NCBI GenBank assembly: GCA_024275775.1
Contig: JAJRYM010000096.1
Span: 1 to 21,853 of the forward strand
DNA: 21,853 nt
Direction of reading: 5' to 3'
Source: Nitrospirota bacterium
Lineage (GTDB): Bacteria; Nitrospinota_A; UBA7883; JACRGQ01
Below the pieces are notes generated by a model. The model was not told the origin of the DNA, made no database searches, and saw only the letters and a program-made list of their open reading frames with translations. A program made the position numbers and the translations under genes. Shown here piece by piece: positions 1 to 7,473 of this stretch (its first letter is position 1; each line of letters begins with the position of its first letter).

Positions 1-1469
1 GTTTTCCCCGCCAAACTGAAGCCTTCCATGCGCGCCATGCGGCCGGTTCCGTTTTCTACAACCAAGCGCATCAACTCAACGGTCTCCTTGGCGGCTTGCG
101 CGGATATCACTCGGCGGGAAGGTTTCGCGTGGTACTGTTTAAAAATTTTCCCGTCGCGCACCACCGCTTGAAAAAAGTGCGGCTGTACGCTTACCCCGCC
201 GTTGCCGATGGCCGACAGCGCCGTTATAAGCTGAATAGGCGTTATCATAATTTCCTGGCCGAACGATATTGAAGGGAGCGACATTTCCGACCATGTTTTG
301 TAATGCCTCAGAATGCCGGAAATTTCTCCCGGCAGATCAATGCCGGTACGGCTTCCAAAACCGAATTTTTTTATGTACCTGTAAAACCTTTCCCGCCCAA
401 GCAGTCTGCCGACTTTTATGGCTCCTATGTTGCTGGAGCGGGTTATGATTTCGCTGAGGGTCAGCATGCCGAAACTTTCCCCTGACGCCTCCTTGATAAT
501 TTTCCTGCCGATTTTAAGGCGGCCGTTTTCGCAGTCGAAAACATCGTCGGGTCTGGCTACTCCCGCATCGAGGGCGGCGGCCGATAGAAATATCTTAAAG
601 GTCGAGCCCGGCTCAAAACTCGCCGTAACTGAAATCGATTTATATCTGTCGGAACTGAAAGAGGAATAGGAATTCGGATCTATTTCCGGCTCTTCGGCCA
701 TAGCCAGAATTTCTCCCGAGTGGACATCCATGACGATGGCGACAGCGCCGCGAGCCTGATAATGTTCAAAAGTTTTCTTGAGGTGTTTTTCAGCGGCATG
801 CTGGATGCCGGCGTCGATAGTGGTAATCATCTCGAACTTTCCGCCGGGCCTGCGGCCGTCGGTGAAACCGTAAACCCGGCCGAGAGCGTCTCTCTTGGCG
901 ATATAGGTGCTCTTTTCGCCTTCCAAAATACTGTCGTAATAATGTTCAAGACCGGCGAGTCCCTGATTGTCGATTCCGGTAAAACCTATAACTCTGGCCG
1001 CAAAAGTTCCGTACGGATAAAATCTTTTTTCTTCCGTTAAAAACGACATCCCTTTCAAACCTGTTTTCCTCAACAAACGGTATTCGTTATCCTGAATTTT
1101 CCGCTTCACCCAAACAAAGTTTTTTCTTTTTGAAAACTTTTCAACAAGCGCCTTCCTTTGAAGATGAAGATTGTCCGAAAGGACTTCGGCCGCGGCGTAA
1201 GCGTTTTTCAGGCGGAACGGCCGCACGAAAACCGATTTCACGGGAAGGGAAAGAGCCAGCGGGTTTGCATAGCGGTCCATAATATCTGCGCGGGTTGCGC
1301 GGATTTTCACTTTCCGGAAATACTGCTCCCGCGAATAATCGGCGTACAGGTCGTGCTGGACAATCTGAAGATAATAGAGCTTCCCTCCGACGGCCAGAAA
1401 GGCTAAAAGCAGAAAAAAGGCCGTCAGGCCTATTCTTACTTTCTTGAATTTTAATTCCCGTTTGTTCAT
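1..1469 (-). CDS. ftsI: FtsI/PBP-type septal peptidoglycan transpeptidase (3' end cut by window)
   Basis: This is a class B penicillin-binding protein that cross-links septal peptidoglycan in the periplasm. My translation from ATG 1469 gives 489 residues before the window edge. There is a short basic cytoplasmic N-terminus, one membrane anchor at about residues 13-29, and the class B R-x-D-I-x-D-R motif near 60-66. The transpeptidase domain has the nucleophile box S289-T-F-K292 and S345-S-N347. K489 is followed by the first two bases of a Thr codon, so the window cuts the gene inside the KTG motif. The start codon overlaps the ftsL stop as ATGA, indicating translational coupling. The position after rsmH and ftsL in a dcw cluster favours FtsI over an elongation or sporulation PBP. 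Any C-terminal PASTA domain lies outside the window. Confidence 0.93.
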   Translation of the reverse strand, partial: MNKRELKFKKVRIGLTAFFLLLAFLAVGGKLYYLQIVQHDLYADYSREQYFRKVKIRATRADIMDRYANPLALSLPVKSVFVRPFRLKNAYAAAEVLSDNLHLQRKALVEKFSKRKNFVWVKRKIQDNEYRLLRKTGLKGMSFLTEEKRFYPYGTFAARVIGFTGIDNQGLAGLEHYYDSILEGEKSTYIAKRDALGRVYGFTDGRRPGGKFEMITTIDAGIQHAAEKHLKKTFEHYQARGAVAIVMDVHSGEILAMAEEPEIDPNSYSSFSSDRYKSISVTASFEPGSTFKIFLSAAALDAGVARPDDVFDCENGRLKIGRKIIKEASGESFGMLTLSEIITRSSNIGAIKVGRLLGRERFYRYIKKFGFGSRTGIDLPGEISGILRHYKTWSEMSLPSISFGQEIMITPIQLITALSAIGNGGVSVQPHFFQAVVRDGKIFKQYHAKPSRRVISAQAAKETVELMRLVVENGTGRMARMEGFSLAGK

Positions 1470-1774
1470 TTCTTTTTAATCACGTAAACGGTCTGGCCGT
1501 TTTTCGGTCTGATGAAGCCGTTCCGCATGGCGATTTCTTCCATCCTCTGCGGCGCCGTGAGCGTTTTGTATTCAAGAACAAGGCGGTTCTGTTTTTCCAC
1601 CGCTTCTTTTATATCGGCGCGGAGGCTCTGCTCCAGCCGGGATTTTTGAACGGTGTTTATGGAGGGATAAGTATAAACAAGGATGGAAGAAAGGAGAGCC
1701 GTTACGCTGAGAATATAATAAACCTTGTCGGAGTTTTTAAGTTTCTGTGTTTCGCGGGCGAATGTAGGCTTCAT
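1466..1774 (-). CDS. ftsL: FtsL-like cell-division protein
   Basis: This is a small 102-residue bitopic protein. It has a basic cytoplasmic N-terminus, one hydrophobic segment at about residues 20-37, and then a heptad-rich periplasmic helix (about 40-80) ending in a short basic tail. The size, topology and place between rsmH and ftsI are those of FtsL, which joins FtsB and FtsQ in the divisome and activates FtsW-FtsI. FtsL sequences are poorly conserved, so the call rests mainly on topology and context. The motif A-M-R-N-G-F-I-R-P near residue 82 resembles the conserved end of FtsL coiled coils. It overlaps rsmH upstream and ftsI downstream by ATGA junctions, so all three are probably translated as a coupled set. 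Confidence 0.85.
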   Translation of the reverse strand: MKPTFARETQKLKNSDKVYYILSVTALLSSILVYTYPSINTVQKSRLEQSLRADIKEAVEKQNRLVLEYKTLTAPQRMEEIAMRNGFIRPKNGQTVYVIKKK

Positions 1775-2718
1775 GCGGCAAGTTTCTCCACAACGCGCAG
1801 GCGCGCGCTTCTGGCGCGGGGGTTTGCCAGAATTTCCTCTTCGCGCGGCCTAATCGGTTTTCGGGTAAGCAGTTTTACGATTGCTTTGCCGCGGCATTTG
1901 CAGATCGGGAAATCGGGCGGGCAAACGCATTTTCTAGCCAGTTTCGCGAAAGTCTGCTTTGCGATGCGGTCTTCAAGAGAGTGAAAGGCAATCACGGCAA
2001 GGCGGCCGCCGGATTCAAGCAGGTCAACGGCTGTTTCAAGCGTTTCCGCCAGATAGTCGAGCTCTTCGTTTACGGCTATACGAAGAGCCTGAAAGACCCT
2101 CGTGGCGGGATGGATTCTCGAATAACCGCCGGGCACCGCCGATTTCACTATTTCGGCAAGCTGTATTGTTGAAACTATTCGGGCCGCGGCGCGGGCGGAC
2201 TCTATGGCGGCGGCGATTCTGCCGGCGTACCGCTCCTCTCCGAAACGGCGGAAAATCGTTGCAAGGTCGCGCCTGCCCCATTCGTTTACGATATCGGCGG
2301 CGGTGAAATCCCGGCTTGTGTCCATTCTCATATCCAGAGGGCCGTCGGCCTGAAAGGAAAAACCTCGCTCCGGATTATCCAGAAGATAGGAGGAAACGCC
2401 GAGATCGAAAAGAATACCACTAATCCGCCTGCCGGCAACGACAGACGCGAGGTTTTCAAAACGATCGTGCGCCAGCTCGACAGCGCCCCCATATTGCTCA
2501 AATAACGGACCGCAACGCCTGATCGCGTCAGCATCCCTGTCTATGCCAATTAGCCGCACCCCATTGCCCCCCTTCCGCAGTATGGCCAGCGCGTGCCCCC
2601 CGCCGCCCAACGTGCAGTCCACAAACAGTCCCTGAGCTCCGGGGTTCAGAGCCTCAAGGACCTCATTCAACAAAACCGGCTGATGAATGTTCCTTTCATC
2701 AGAGAAGCCCGAGATCAT
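1771..2718 (-). CDS. rsmH: 16S rRNA (cytosine1402-N4)-methyltransferase RsmH
   Basis: This SAM-dependent enzyme makes N4-methyl-C1402 in the ribosomal decoding centre. The protein has 315 residues, the usual length. It shows the family signatures in order: HQPVLLNEV at residues 12-20, the SAM-binding VDCTLGGGGHA at 33-43, the acidic IGIDRD at 58-62, HDRF at 84-87, GILFDLGVSS at 101-110 followed by NPERGFSF, the PLDMRMD segment near 127-133, and AFHSLEDR in the C-terminal half. The ATG at 2718 lies inside the end of mraZ, giving a 20-base overlap. No other plausible start precedes the HQPVLL motif. The gene follows mraZ directly, as in most dcw clusters. Confidence 0.97.
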   Translation of the reverse strand: MISGFSDERNIHQPVLLNEVLEALNPGAQGLFVDCTLGGGGHALAILRKGGNGVRLIGIDRDADAIRRCGPLFEQYGGAVELAHDRFENLASVVAGRRISGILFDLGVSSYLLDNPERGFSFQADGPLDMRMDTSRDFTAADIVNEWGRRDLATIFRRFGEERYAGRIAAAIESARAAARIVSTIQLAEIVKSAVPGGYSRIHPATRVFQALRIAVNEELDYLAETLETAVDLLESGGRLAVIAFHSLEDRIAKQTFAKLARKCVCPPDFPICKCRGKAIVKLLTRKPIRPREEEILANPRARSARLRVVEKLAA

Positions 2719-3124
2719 TCAGGTCGTCCCGTACGGATTTCATTTCGCGCAAAGAGTCCTGTTTGTCCCAGTCGGGGCGATTCCATATTTCGATATGGTC
2801 CAGCATTCCGACAATCTGAATTTTTTTATCCAGGTTGAAATCGTTTCTCATTTCCTGAGGAATCAGGAGTTTCCCGTTCTTAAAAGTTCCGGCGAAGAAA
2901 CCTGAAATAATTTTCCTTACCACGGGAATTTTCGAGGCGTCCTTTCCAAGCTCTCTCAGCCGCTCGGCAAGCTGATCGAAGAAAGGCTTCGGGAAAGCGG
3001 CCAGGCAGGCGCCCCATTGCGCCACCATCATCATATCTTCATCGCCAACCTGCTTTGCGAGGATTGAAGGGATATGCACCCTTCCCTTCTCGTCCTGCGT
3101 ACCCTGGTAATTGCCAAAAAACAT
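2699..3124 (-). CDS. mraZ: MraZ, transcriptional regulator of the dcw cluster
   Basis: MraZ is a ring-forming DNA-binding protein that usually represses its own dcw operon. The 141 residues show the normal N-terminus MFFGNYQGTQDEKGRVHIP, including the D-x-x-G-R signature of the first AbrB-like half. The second half ends its fold with the expected IVGMLDHIEIWN near the C-terminus. However, where the second D-x-x-G-R motif is expected (about residues 80-90) the sequence reads F-K-N-G-K-L-L-I-P, so the acidic residue and the arginine are lost. The start is ATG at 3124, with no strong Shine-Dalgarno; the leader is occupied by a repeat array that probably serves as operator. It is the first gene of the mraZ-rsmH-ftsL-ftsI run. 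Confidence 0.95.
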   Translation of the reverse strand: MFFGNYQGTQDEKGRVHIPSILAKQVGDEDMMMVAQWGACLAAFPKPFFDQLAERLRELGKDASKIPVVRKIISGFFAGTFKNGKLLIPQEMRNDFNLDKKIQIVGMLDHIEIWNRPDWDKQDSLREMKSVRDDLNDLGLL

Positions 3125-3125
3125 A

Positions 3126-3175
3126 ATTTACACTTTCTTACACATTATGGAAATTCGGGACATATCATGACATAT
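3126..3175 (-). promoter_or_regulatory. Five-unit 10-bp repeat array, likely MraZ operator
   Basis: Read in the mraZ direction, five consecutive 10-base units line up: ATATGTCATG, ATATGTCCCG, AATTTCCATA, ATGTGTAAGA and AAGTGTAAAT. Four share TGT at columns 4-6 and the central one is degenerate. The strict 10-bp period matches the layout of known MraZ boxes (TGGGN cores separated by 5 bases), although the core here is TGT rather than TGGG. The array overlaps the candidate -10 element and runs to within two bases of the mraZ start, an ideal place for autorepression. The period is seen directly; the link to MraZ is inferred. Confidence 0.6.
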
Positions 3176-3192
3176 GTGAGAATTTACGTCAA
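3164..3192 (-). promoter_or_regulatory. Candidate sigma70-type promoter of mraZ operon
   Basis: A -35 TTGACG (3192-3187) is followed by a 17-base spacer and a -10 CATGAT (3169-3164) preceded by an extended -10 TG. An A/T-rich stretch lies just upstream. Transcription would start near 3157, giving a leader of about 30 bases before mraZ. The -10 lies within the repeat array. Confidence 0.6.
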
Positions 3193-3250
3193 CGTCGCAA
3201 ATTAAATAAATTCCTGAAATAAAAACAGTTAGCCCGCAGACTTAATGTGT

Positions 3251-3278
3251 TTTATAGAAAAATGAGGGGAACCAACAA
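3251..3278 (-). promoter_or_regulatory. Possible second upstream promoter for mraZ
   Basis: TTGTTG (3278-3273) and TATAAA (3256-3251) are separated by 16 bases in the AT-rich gap between the upstream operon terminator and mraZ. The -10 is good and the -35 weak. It would give a longer leader of about 120 bases. The rest of the gap 3125-3354 holds no ORF or RNA gene that I can recognise. Confidence 0.3.
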
Positions 3279-3315
3279 TAAAAGCTGGATTTATTTTATA
3301 GCGAAAAAATTCCCA

Positions 3316-3338
3316 ATAAAAAACCGTCTTAAACGGTT
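3316..3338 (-). terminator. Rho-independent terminator of the fum-sdh operon
   Basis: On the minus strand a 6-bp stem AACCGT / ACGGTT with a 5-base loop TTAAG runs directly into a run of T residues. It starts 16 bases after the stop codon of the SdhE-like gene and ends the fumarase/fumarate reductase operon before the mraZ promoter. Confidence 0.75.
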
Positions 3339-3354
3339 ACTTTAAAAAAAACTT

Positions 3355-4236
3355 TCAGGAACTGCTAAGATTTTCCAGAAGATTGCCGGCCTGGACTATA
3401 TGGGTATCCAGCTTCAGTTCTTCCGGCGTAGCTCCGAGCGCCAAAGCAAGCATCTGCGGATAATGGAGTATCGGCAGATTGAGATCCATCGCAAACGTTT
3501 TTTCTATCTCCGGCTGATAGGAATCCAAGTTCAGATGGCAAAGCGGGCAGGCCGTCATGATACATGCCGCTCCCTGCTTTTTGGCGCCTTCCACCACGTT
3601 CCCCGCCAGATGAAGAGAGTTGTGTTTGTTGGCCATCAATATGGGGAACCCGCAACATTTCTGCATCTCCGGCCAGGTTACGACTGTAGCGCCTACGGCC
3701 TCGATAGTCTCCTCCAGCGCTGTCGGCCTGTCGGGTATTTTCACATCGGAAAACTCATGCGGCCTTAGCGCGTAGCAACCGTAATAGGGAGCTATGTTAA
3801 GTCCGGTAAGTTTACGGGTAACTTTTCCGGCCAGGTTGTCGAGGCCGAAATCTTCCACAATCATCTCATAGAAATGTTTTACCTTAACTGTCCCCTGATA
3901 GGCTCTGCCGGTATCTTCCATGAGGTCTTCGTTCAGCTCCGCCCTGTAGTCGGGATCGTTTTCGCATTTTATCTGCGCCCGCCTCATCACGCCTTGGCAG
4001 GTGGAGCAGATGGTGACGATATCCAGTCCCTGCTCTTCGGCCAGAGAGAAGGTGCGGGCATTAAGCGCGTCGCCGAGTTTGGGGTTGTCTTCCTGCACAA
4101 CTCCGGCGCCGCAACAGGAGGCGTCTTCCATTTCTACGAGTTCGATGCCGAGTTTTTCCGCCGCTACAAGCGTGGCAGTTAAAAGCTACCTGCCGGCCCC
4201 TTTGGCCACGCAACCGGTAAATAAAGCGTACTTCAT
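3355..4236 (-). CDS. HdrB/SdhE-like CCG-domain subunit, interrupted by in-frame TAG at codon 17
   Basis: The full reading frame from ATG 4236 (overlapping the upstream stop as ATGA) would give 293 residues with two CCG domains, as in heterodisulfide reductase subunit B and in the third subunit of SdhABE/MfrABE enzymes. Domain 1 has C9, C41-C42-G and C77-x-x-C80; domain 2 has C154, C194-C195-G and C230-x-x-C233. These ligate unusual iron-sulfur clusters in the family. A TAG at codon 17 (4188-4186) sits where relatives usually have a Glu or Gln-type residue. The only ATG downstream that keeps the frame is at 4131 (258 residues); it lacks the first cysteine and has no clear ribosome site. Everything after the stop looks intact, so this is a fresh nonsense mutation, a sequence error, or a read-through gene. 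Confidence 0.85.
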
Positions 4237-5204
4237 TTCAGATACTCCTTAAAGCGGCTGAACATCTTGCGAATCTCAGGAAATTTTTTGATGTAATGCG
4301 GCATCATCGGCGGCTGTTTGCCTCTCATGAACATTCGGAGTCCGACCGGAATGAGATCCAGCAGGCCGCTGATATTGAAAATGCCGACAGACCTGAGCGG
4401 TATGTAGTTTTCGTTAATCATCCCCCCGCCAGTGCCGGGATATTTGCCCGGTATCGACTCGCGAAACGCCAGAACATGCCTAGCGCCGTTGTTGCCGTGT
4501 ATTCGATGCGCCATGGACGCCGCCTTCAGCTCGGTAATCCTTTCAAGCGGTTTGGCGTCGGTGGGGCATCTCGTGGAGCATTCGGCGCAATGGGTACAGT
4601 CCCACACCCCGTTAGCCCCGCCCAGATATTCAAGCCTTTCCTCCGCATCGCAGTCCCTCGAATCGTAAACGAAACGCTGGGCTTTCGCCAGAGTGGCCGG
4701 GCCGAGGAACCGCTCGTCCACACTGAGGACGTTGCAGTCCGAATAACAGGACGCGCAAAGTATACAGGTGGAAGCGTCTTCAATCTTCTTATAACCCTCA
4801 ATCGACTGCAGTCGCTCCCTTTCATATTCTACAGACTCGTCCGGCTTGAGCCACGGTTTGACCCGTTTGAGAGATGCCCAGAACGGTTCCATATCTACAA
4901 CAAGATCTTTTATCACCTTGAAATTTCCCAGAGGTTCCACGGTAACGGCTCCGTCAATAAGAACATCGCTCAACTGGGTTTTGCAGGCGAGTTTCGCGTG
5001 GCCGTTCAACCTCATGGCGCACGACCCGCAAATGGCGCTCCGGCAGGACATCCTGAAAGTCAGCGTTCCGTCCTGCGTCCATTTGATTATGTTAAGGCAC
5101 TCCAGCACCGTTGATCCTTTGGGTACATCCACGGAATATTCCTGAAGCCTAGGCGTGGTATCCAGCTGTAAATCGAAACGGGAAATCAGAAAACGGGCTT
5201 TCAT
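4233..5204 (-). CDS. sdhB: Succinate dehydrogenase/fumarate reductase iron-sulfur subunit (SdhABE type)
   Basis: This 323-residue subunit carries electrons between the flavoprotein and the CCG subunit. The N-terminal ferredoxin domain has a 2Fe-2S site at C54, C59, C62 and C74. Two clusters follow: C147-x2-C150-x2-C153-x3-C157 and C203-x2-C206-x2-C209-x3-C213-P. In the classical enzyme the last motif lacks the second cysteine (C-x5-C-x3-C-P) and holds a 3Fe-4S cluster. The extra C206 predicts a 4Fe-4S cluster, as described for archaeal type E enzymes. A C-terminal extension of about 80 residues with amphipathic stretches follows. Its start overlaps the flavoprotein stop (TGATG) and its stop overlaps the SdhE-like start (ATGA). 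Direction of catalysis cannot be told from sequence, so frdB would be an equally fair name. Confidence 0.93.
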   Translation of the reverse strand: MKARFLISRFDLQLDTTPRLQEYSVDVPKGSTVLECLNIIKWTQDGTLTFRMSCRSAICGSCAMRLNGHAKLACKTQLSDVLIDGAVTVEPLGNFKVIKDLVVDMEPFWASLKRVKPWLKPDESVEYERERLQSIEGYKKIEDASTCILCASCYSDCNVLSVDERFLGPATLAKAQRFVYDSRDCDAEERLEYLGGANGVWDCTHCAECSTRCPTDAKPLERITELKAASMAHRIHGNNGARHVLAFRESIPGKYPGTGGGMINENYIPLRSVGIFNISGLLDLIPVGLRMFMRGKQPPMMPHYIKKFPEIRKMFSRFKEYLK

Positions 5205-6916
5205 CAGTATTTCCTCTCTTCCGGCTGGTATCTTGTAATTATTACCGGCTTATATTTGAACTGAAGCGAACCGTCCGGCCCTTTATAGGCAAGGGTATGT
5301 TTCATCCACTGTTCATCATCGCGTTTGGGGAAATCGGTTCGGAAATGCGCGCCGCGGCTTTCTTCCCTTGCCAGCGCGCCCCTTACAATCACCTCGCTGA
5401 ATTCAAGCAGATTGCCGAGTTCCAAAGCTTCCTGAAGCTCCGTGTTAAACACCTTTCCCTTGTCGGCGATTCTTATATTTTTGTATCTCGCGCTGAGTTC
5501 AAGCACGGTTTCAAGGGCCTGTTCGAGTTTTTCCTTATCGCGGAAAACGCCGCATTTCCACATCATCGTTTCTTTAAGGGAGGTTCTTATTTCATTGGCG
5601 GACTCCGTTGACGCCGACGAGAGAAGATCGTCGAGAGATTTCCTGGCGTTCGCTATTTCCTCGTTTTCGTTCACGTCTTCAAATTCGGCCGACTGCACGT
5701 ATTTAAGGATGGCTTTCCCCGCCCTCTTTCCGAACACCAGCGCTTCAAGGAGAGAATTCGTGCCGAGCCTGTTGGCGCCGTGCACGGAAACGCACGCGCA
5801 CTCTCCCGCCGAGAAGAAGCCGCGGGCGGGCGTGCCGGACTGATCGACCACTACCTGGCAATCGTGATTCACCGGAATGCCGCCCATGCTGTAATGGGCT
5901 GTAGGCTGAATGGGCAGAGGTTCTTCTATGCAGTCAATTCCCAGAAAATCGATGCCAAGCTGACGAATCTGCGGAAGGCGTTCCAGTATTGTTTCCCTGC
6001 CGAGATGTCTGAGGTCTATATGAACATAATTTTCACCGTTAATTCCGCGTCCCTCGTTAATCTCCGTCTGCTCGGAGCGGGAAACGATATCGCGCGGAGC
6101 AAGCTCCATTTTAGATGGTGCGTATTTTTCCATGAACCGCTCGCCTTTGCCGTTGAGGAGGTATCCGCCTTCGCCGCGCGCCGCTTCTGATACCAGTATC
6201 CCCACGCCGTAAAGTCCCGTGGGGTGGAACTGCACGCATTCCATATCCTGTAGCGGGATGCCCTGCCGGTACGCGGCCACAATGCCGTCTCCGGTATTTG
6301 CGAAAGCGTTCGAGGTTATTTCAAAGGCCCGGCCGTATCCGCCGGTGGCGAAAAGAACCGCCTTTGCGCGGATGACCTCGATATCACCGGTCAGGATATT
6401 CATCATCACAACCCCGCGCGCCACGCCTTCCTTGTAAATAAGGGAAAGCAGGAAATATTCGGAATAAACCGTAAGGTTGGCGTCATGTTTCATCGACTGC
6501 TCAAACAGCGCGTGAAGCAGAGAGTGCCCCGTTCTGTCCGCGGCGTAGCACGACCGTTTTCTTGAATGCCCGCCGAACGCCCGCTGGGCTATTCTGCCTT
6601 CTTCGTCTCTTGAAAAAACACAGCCCAACCGCTCCATCTCTATGACGGTTTCCGGGGCTTCATTAACCATTATCTCTATGGCGTCCTGATCGCCAAGATA
6701 ATCCGAGCCTTTTATGGTGTCGTACATATGAAGCTCCGGCGTATCGTCCGATTCCAGATTGGCAACCGCCGCGGCCACTCCTCCCTGCGCCGCGCCGGAG
6801 TGGGAGCGGGAAGGATACACCTTGGTAACAATGGCCACGTCCACCTTGCCGGCAAGCTGTATCGCGGCGTTAAGACCGGCAAGACCTGCGCCGACTATAA
6901 CTACGTCATGCGTCAT
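5204..6916 (-). CDS. sdhA: Succinate dehydrogenase/fumarate reductase flavoprotein subunit
   Basis: This 570-residue FAD enzyme interconverts fumarate and succinate. It opens with the dinucleotide fold VVIVGAGLAGLNAA, followed by S-R-S-H39-S-G-A-A-Q-G-G, where the histidine is the expected covalent FAD site. The active-site landmarks are QFHPTG (229-234), RGEGGYLLN (247-255), the catalytic arginine in PRD (R275), H341 in PTAHYSMGG and R383 in ANRLGTNSLLEAL. There is no twin-arginine signal, so unlike the periplasmic MfrA of epsilonproteobacteria this enzyme should face the cytoplasm. ATG 6916 overlaps the fumB stop (ATGA). With fumarase upstream, the likely job is fumarate reduction in anaerobic metabolism, but a succinate dehydrogenase role is not excluded. 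Confidence 0.95.
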   Translation of the reverse strand: MTHDVVIVGAGLAGLNAAIQLAGKVDVAIVTKVYPSRSHSGAAQGGVAAAVANLESDDTPELHMYDTIKGSDYLGDQDAIEIMVNEAPETVIEMERLGCVFSRDEEGRIAQRAFGGHSRKRSCYAADRTGHSLLHALFEQSMKHDANLTVYSEYFLLSLIYKEGVARGVVMMNILTGDIEVIRAKAVLFATGGYGRAFEITSNAFANTGDGIVAAYRQGIPLQDMECVQFHPTGLYGVGILVSEAARGEGGYLLNGKGERFMEKYAPSKMELAPRDIVSRSEQTEINEGRGINGENYVHIDLRHLGRETILERLPQIRQLGIDFLGIDCIEEPLPIQPTAHYSMGGIPVNHDCQVVVDQSGTPARGFFSAGECACVSVHGANRLGTNSLLEALVFGKRAGKAILKYVQSAEFEDVNENEEIANARKSLDDLLSSASTESANEIRTSLKETMMWKCGVFRDKEKLEQALETVLELSARYKNIRIADKGKVFNTELQEALELGNLLEFSEVIVRGALAREESRGAHFRTDFPKRDDEQWMKHTLAYKGPDGSLQFKYKPVIITRYQPEERKY

Positions 6917-7473
6917 GTGGCCACCCTATACTGCTCTTTTCCCATTTCATAGAGGTCGTTTCCATTAACGTCGTTGATGACTATAGCCTGGAAATTTTCA
7001 ACTTCAAGTTTTCGTATAGCTTCAGGGCCAAGATCTTCATAGGCGATAATCTCAACCGCCTTGATCGATTCCGCTATGAGAGCGGCGGCTCCGCCTACGG
7101 CGGCAAAGTAAACGCATTTGTATTTTTTCATGGCTTCAACCACCTCTTGCGACCTTTTACCCTTTCCAATCATCCCTTTTGCTCCTTGCTCCATCAACCG
7201 TTCGGCGTACGGATCCATCCGGTAACTGGTGGTGGGCCCTGCCGAGCCGATTACCTTGCCGGGTTTGGCCGGTGAAGGCCCCACATAGTAAATAACCTGG
7301 CCTTCAAGGTCAAACGGCAGGGGATCCTTCCGGTCCATCGCTTCCACAAGCCGTTTGTGGGCGGTATCCCTTGCCGTGTAAAGAGTACCATAAAAAGAAA
7401 CCTTGTCGCCCGCCTTAAGGTTTTTCACAATCTCGTCCGTCAGCGGCGTTTCAAGGCGTATCGTATCCGGCAT
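6913..7473 (-). CDS. fumB: Fumarate hydratase class I, beta subunit
   Basis: This 186-residue protein is the C-terminal half of class I fumarase (or L-tartrate dehydratase), carried as a separate chain. Visible family motifs are YTARDTAHKR near residues 32-41, GPTTSYRMDPY near 79-89, MIGKGKR near 101-107, GGAAAL near 127-132 and DLGPEAIRKLEVENF in the last third. It pairs with the alpha subunit encoded immediately upstream, whose stop codon overlaps this start as TAATG. The context beside a fumarate reductase favours fumarase over tartrate dehydratase. The symbol follows the two-subunit convention and is not the E. coli single-chain FumB. Confidence 0.92.
   Translation of the reverse strand: MPDTIRLETPLTDEIVKNLKAGDKVSFYGTLYTARDTAHKRLVEAMDRKDPLPFDLEGQVIYYVGPSPAKPGKVIGSAGPTTSYRMDPYAERLMEQGAKGMIGKGKRSQEVVEAMKKYKCVYFAAVGGAAALIAESIKAVEIIAYEDLGPEAIRKLEVENFQAIVINDVNGNDLYEMGKEQYRVAT

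Noticed and set aside
3355..4131. SdhE-like gene as a normal gene starting at ATG 4131
   Set aside because: This start drops the first cluster cysteine and has no clear ribosome site, while clear homology and the ATGA coupling lie upstream of the TAG.
4296..5114. Plus-strand open frame of 272 codons opposite sdhB
   Set aside because: Antisense to a gene with all iron-sulfur cysteines in place; no family signature, no ribosome site of note.
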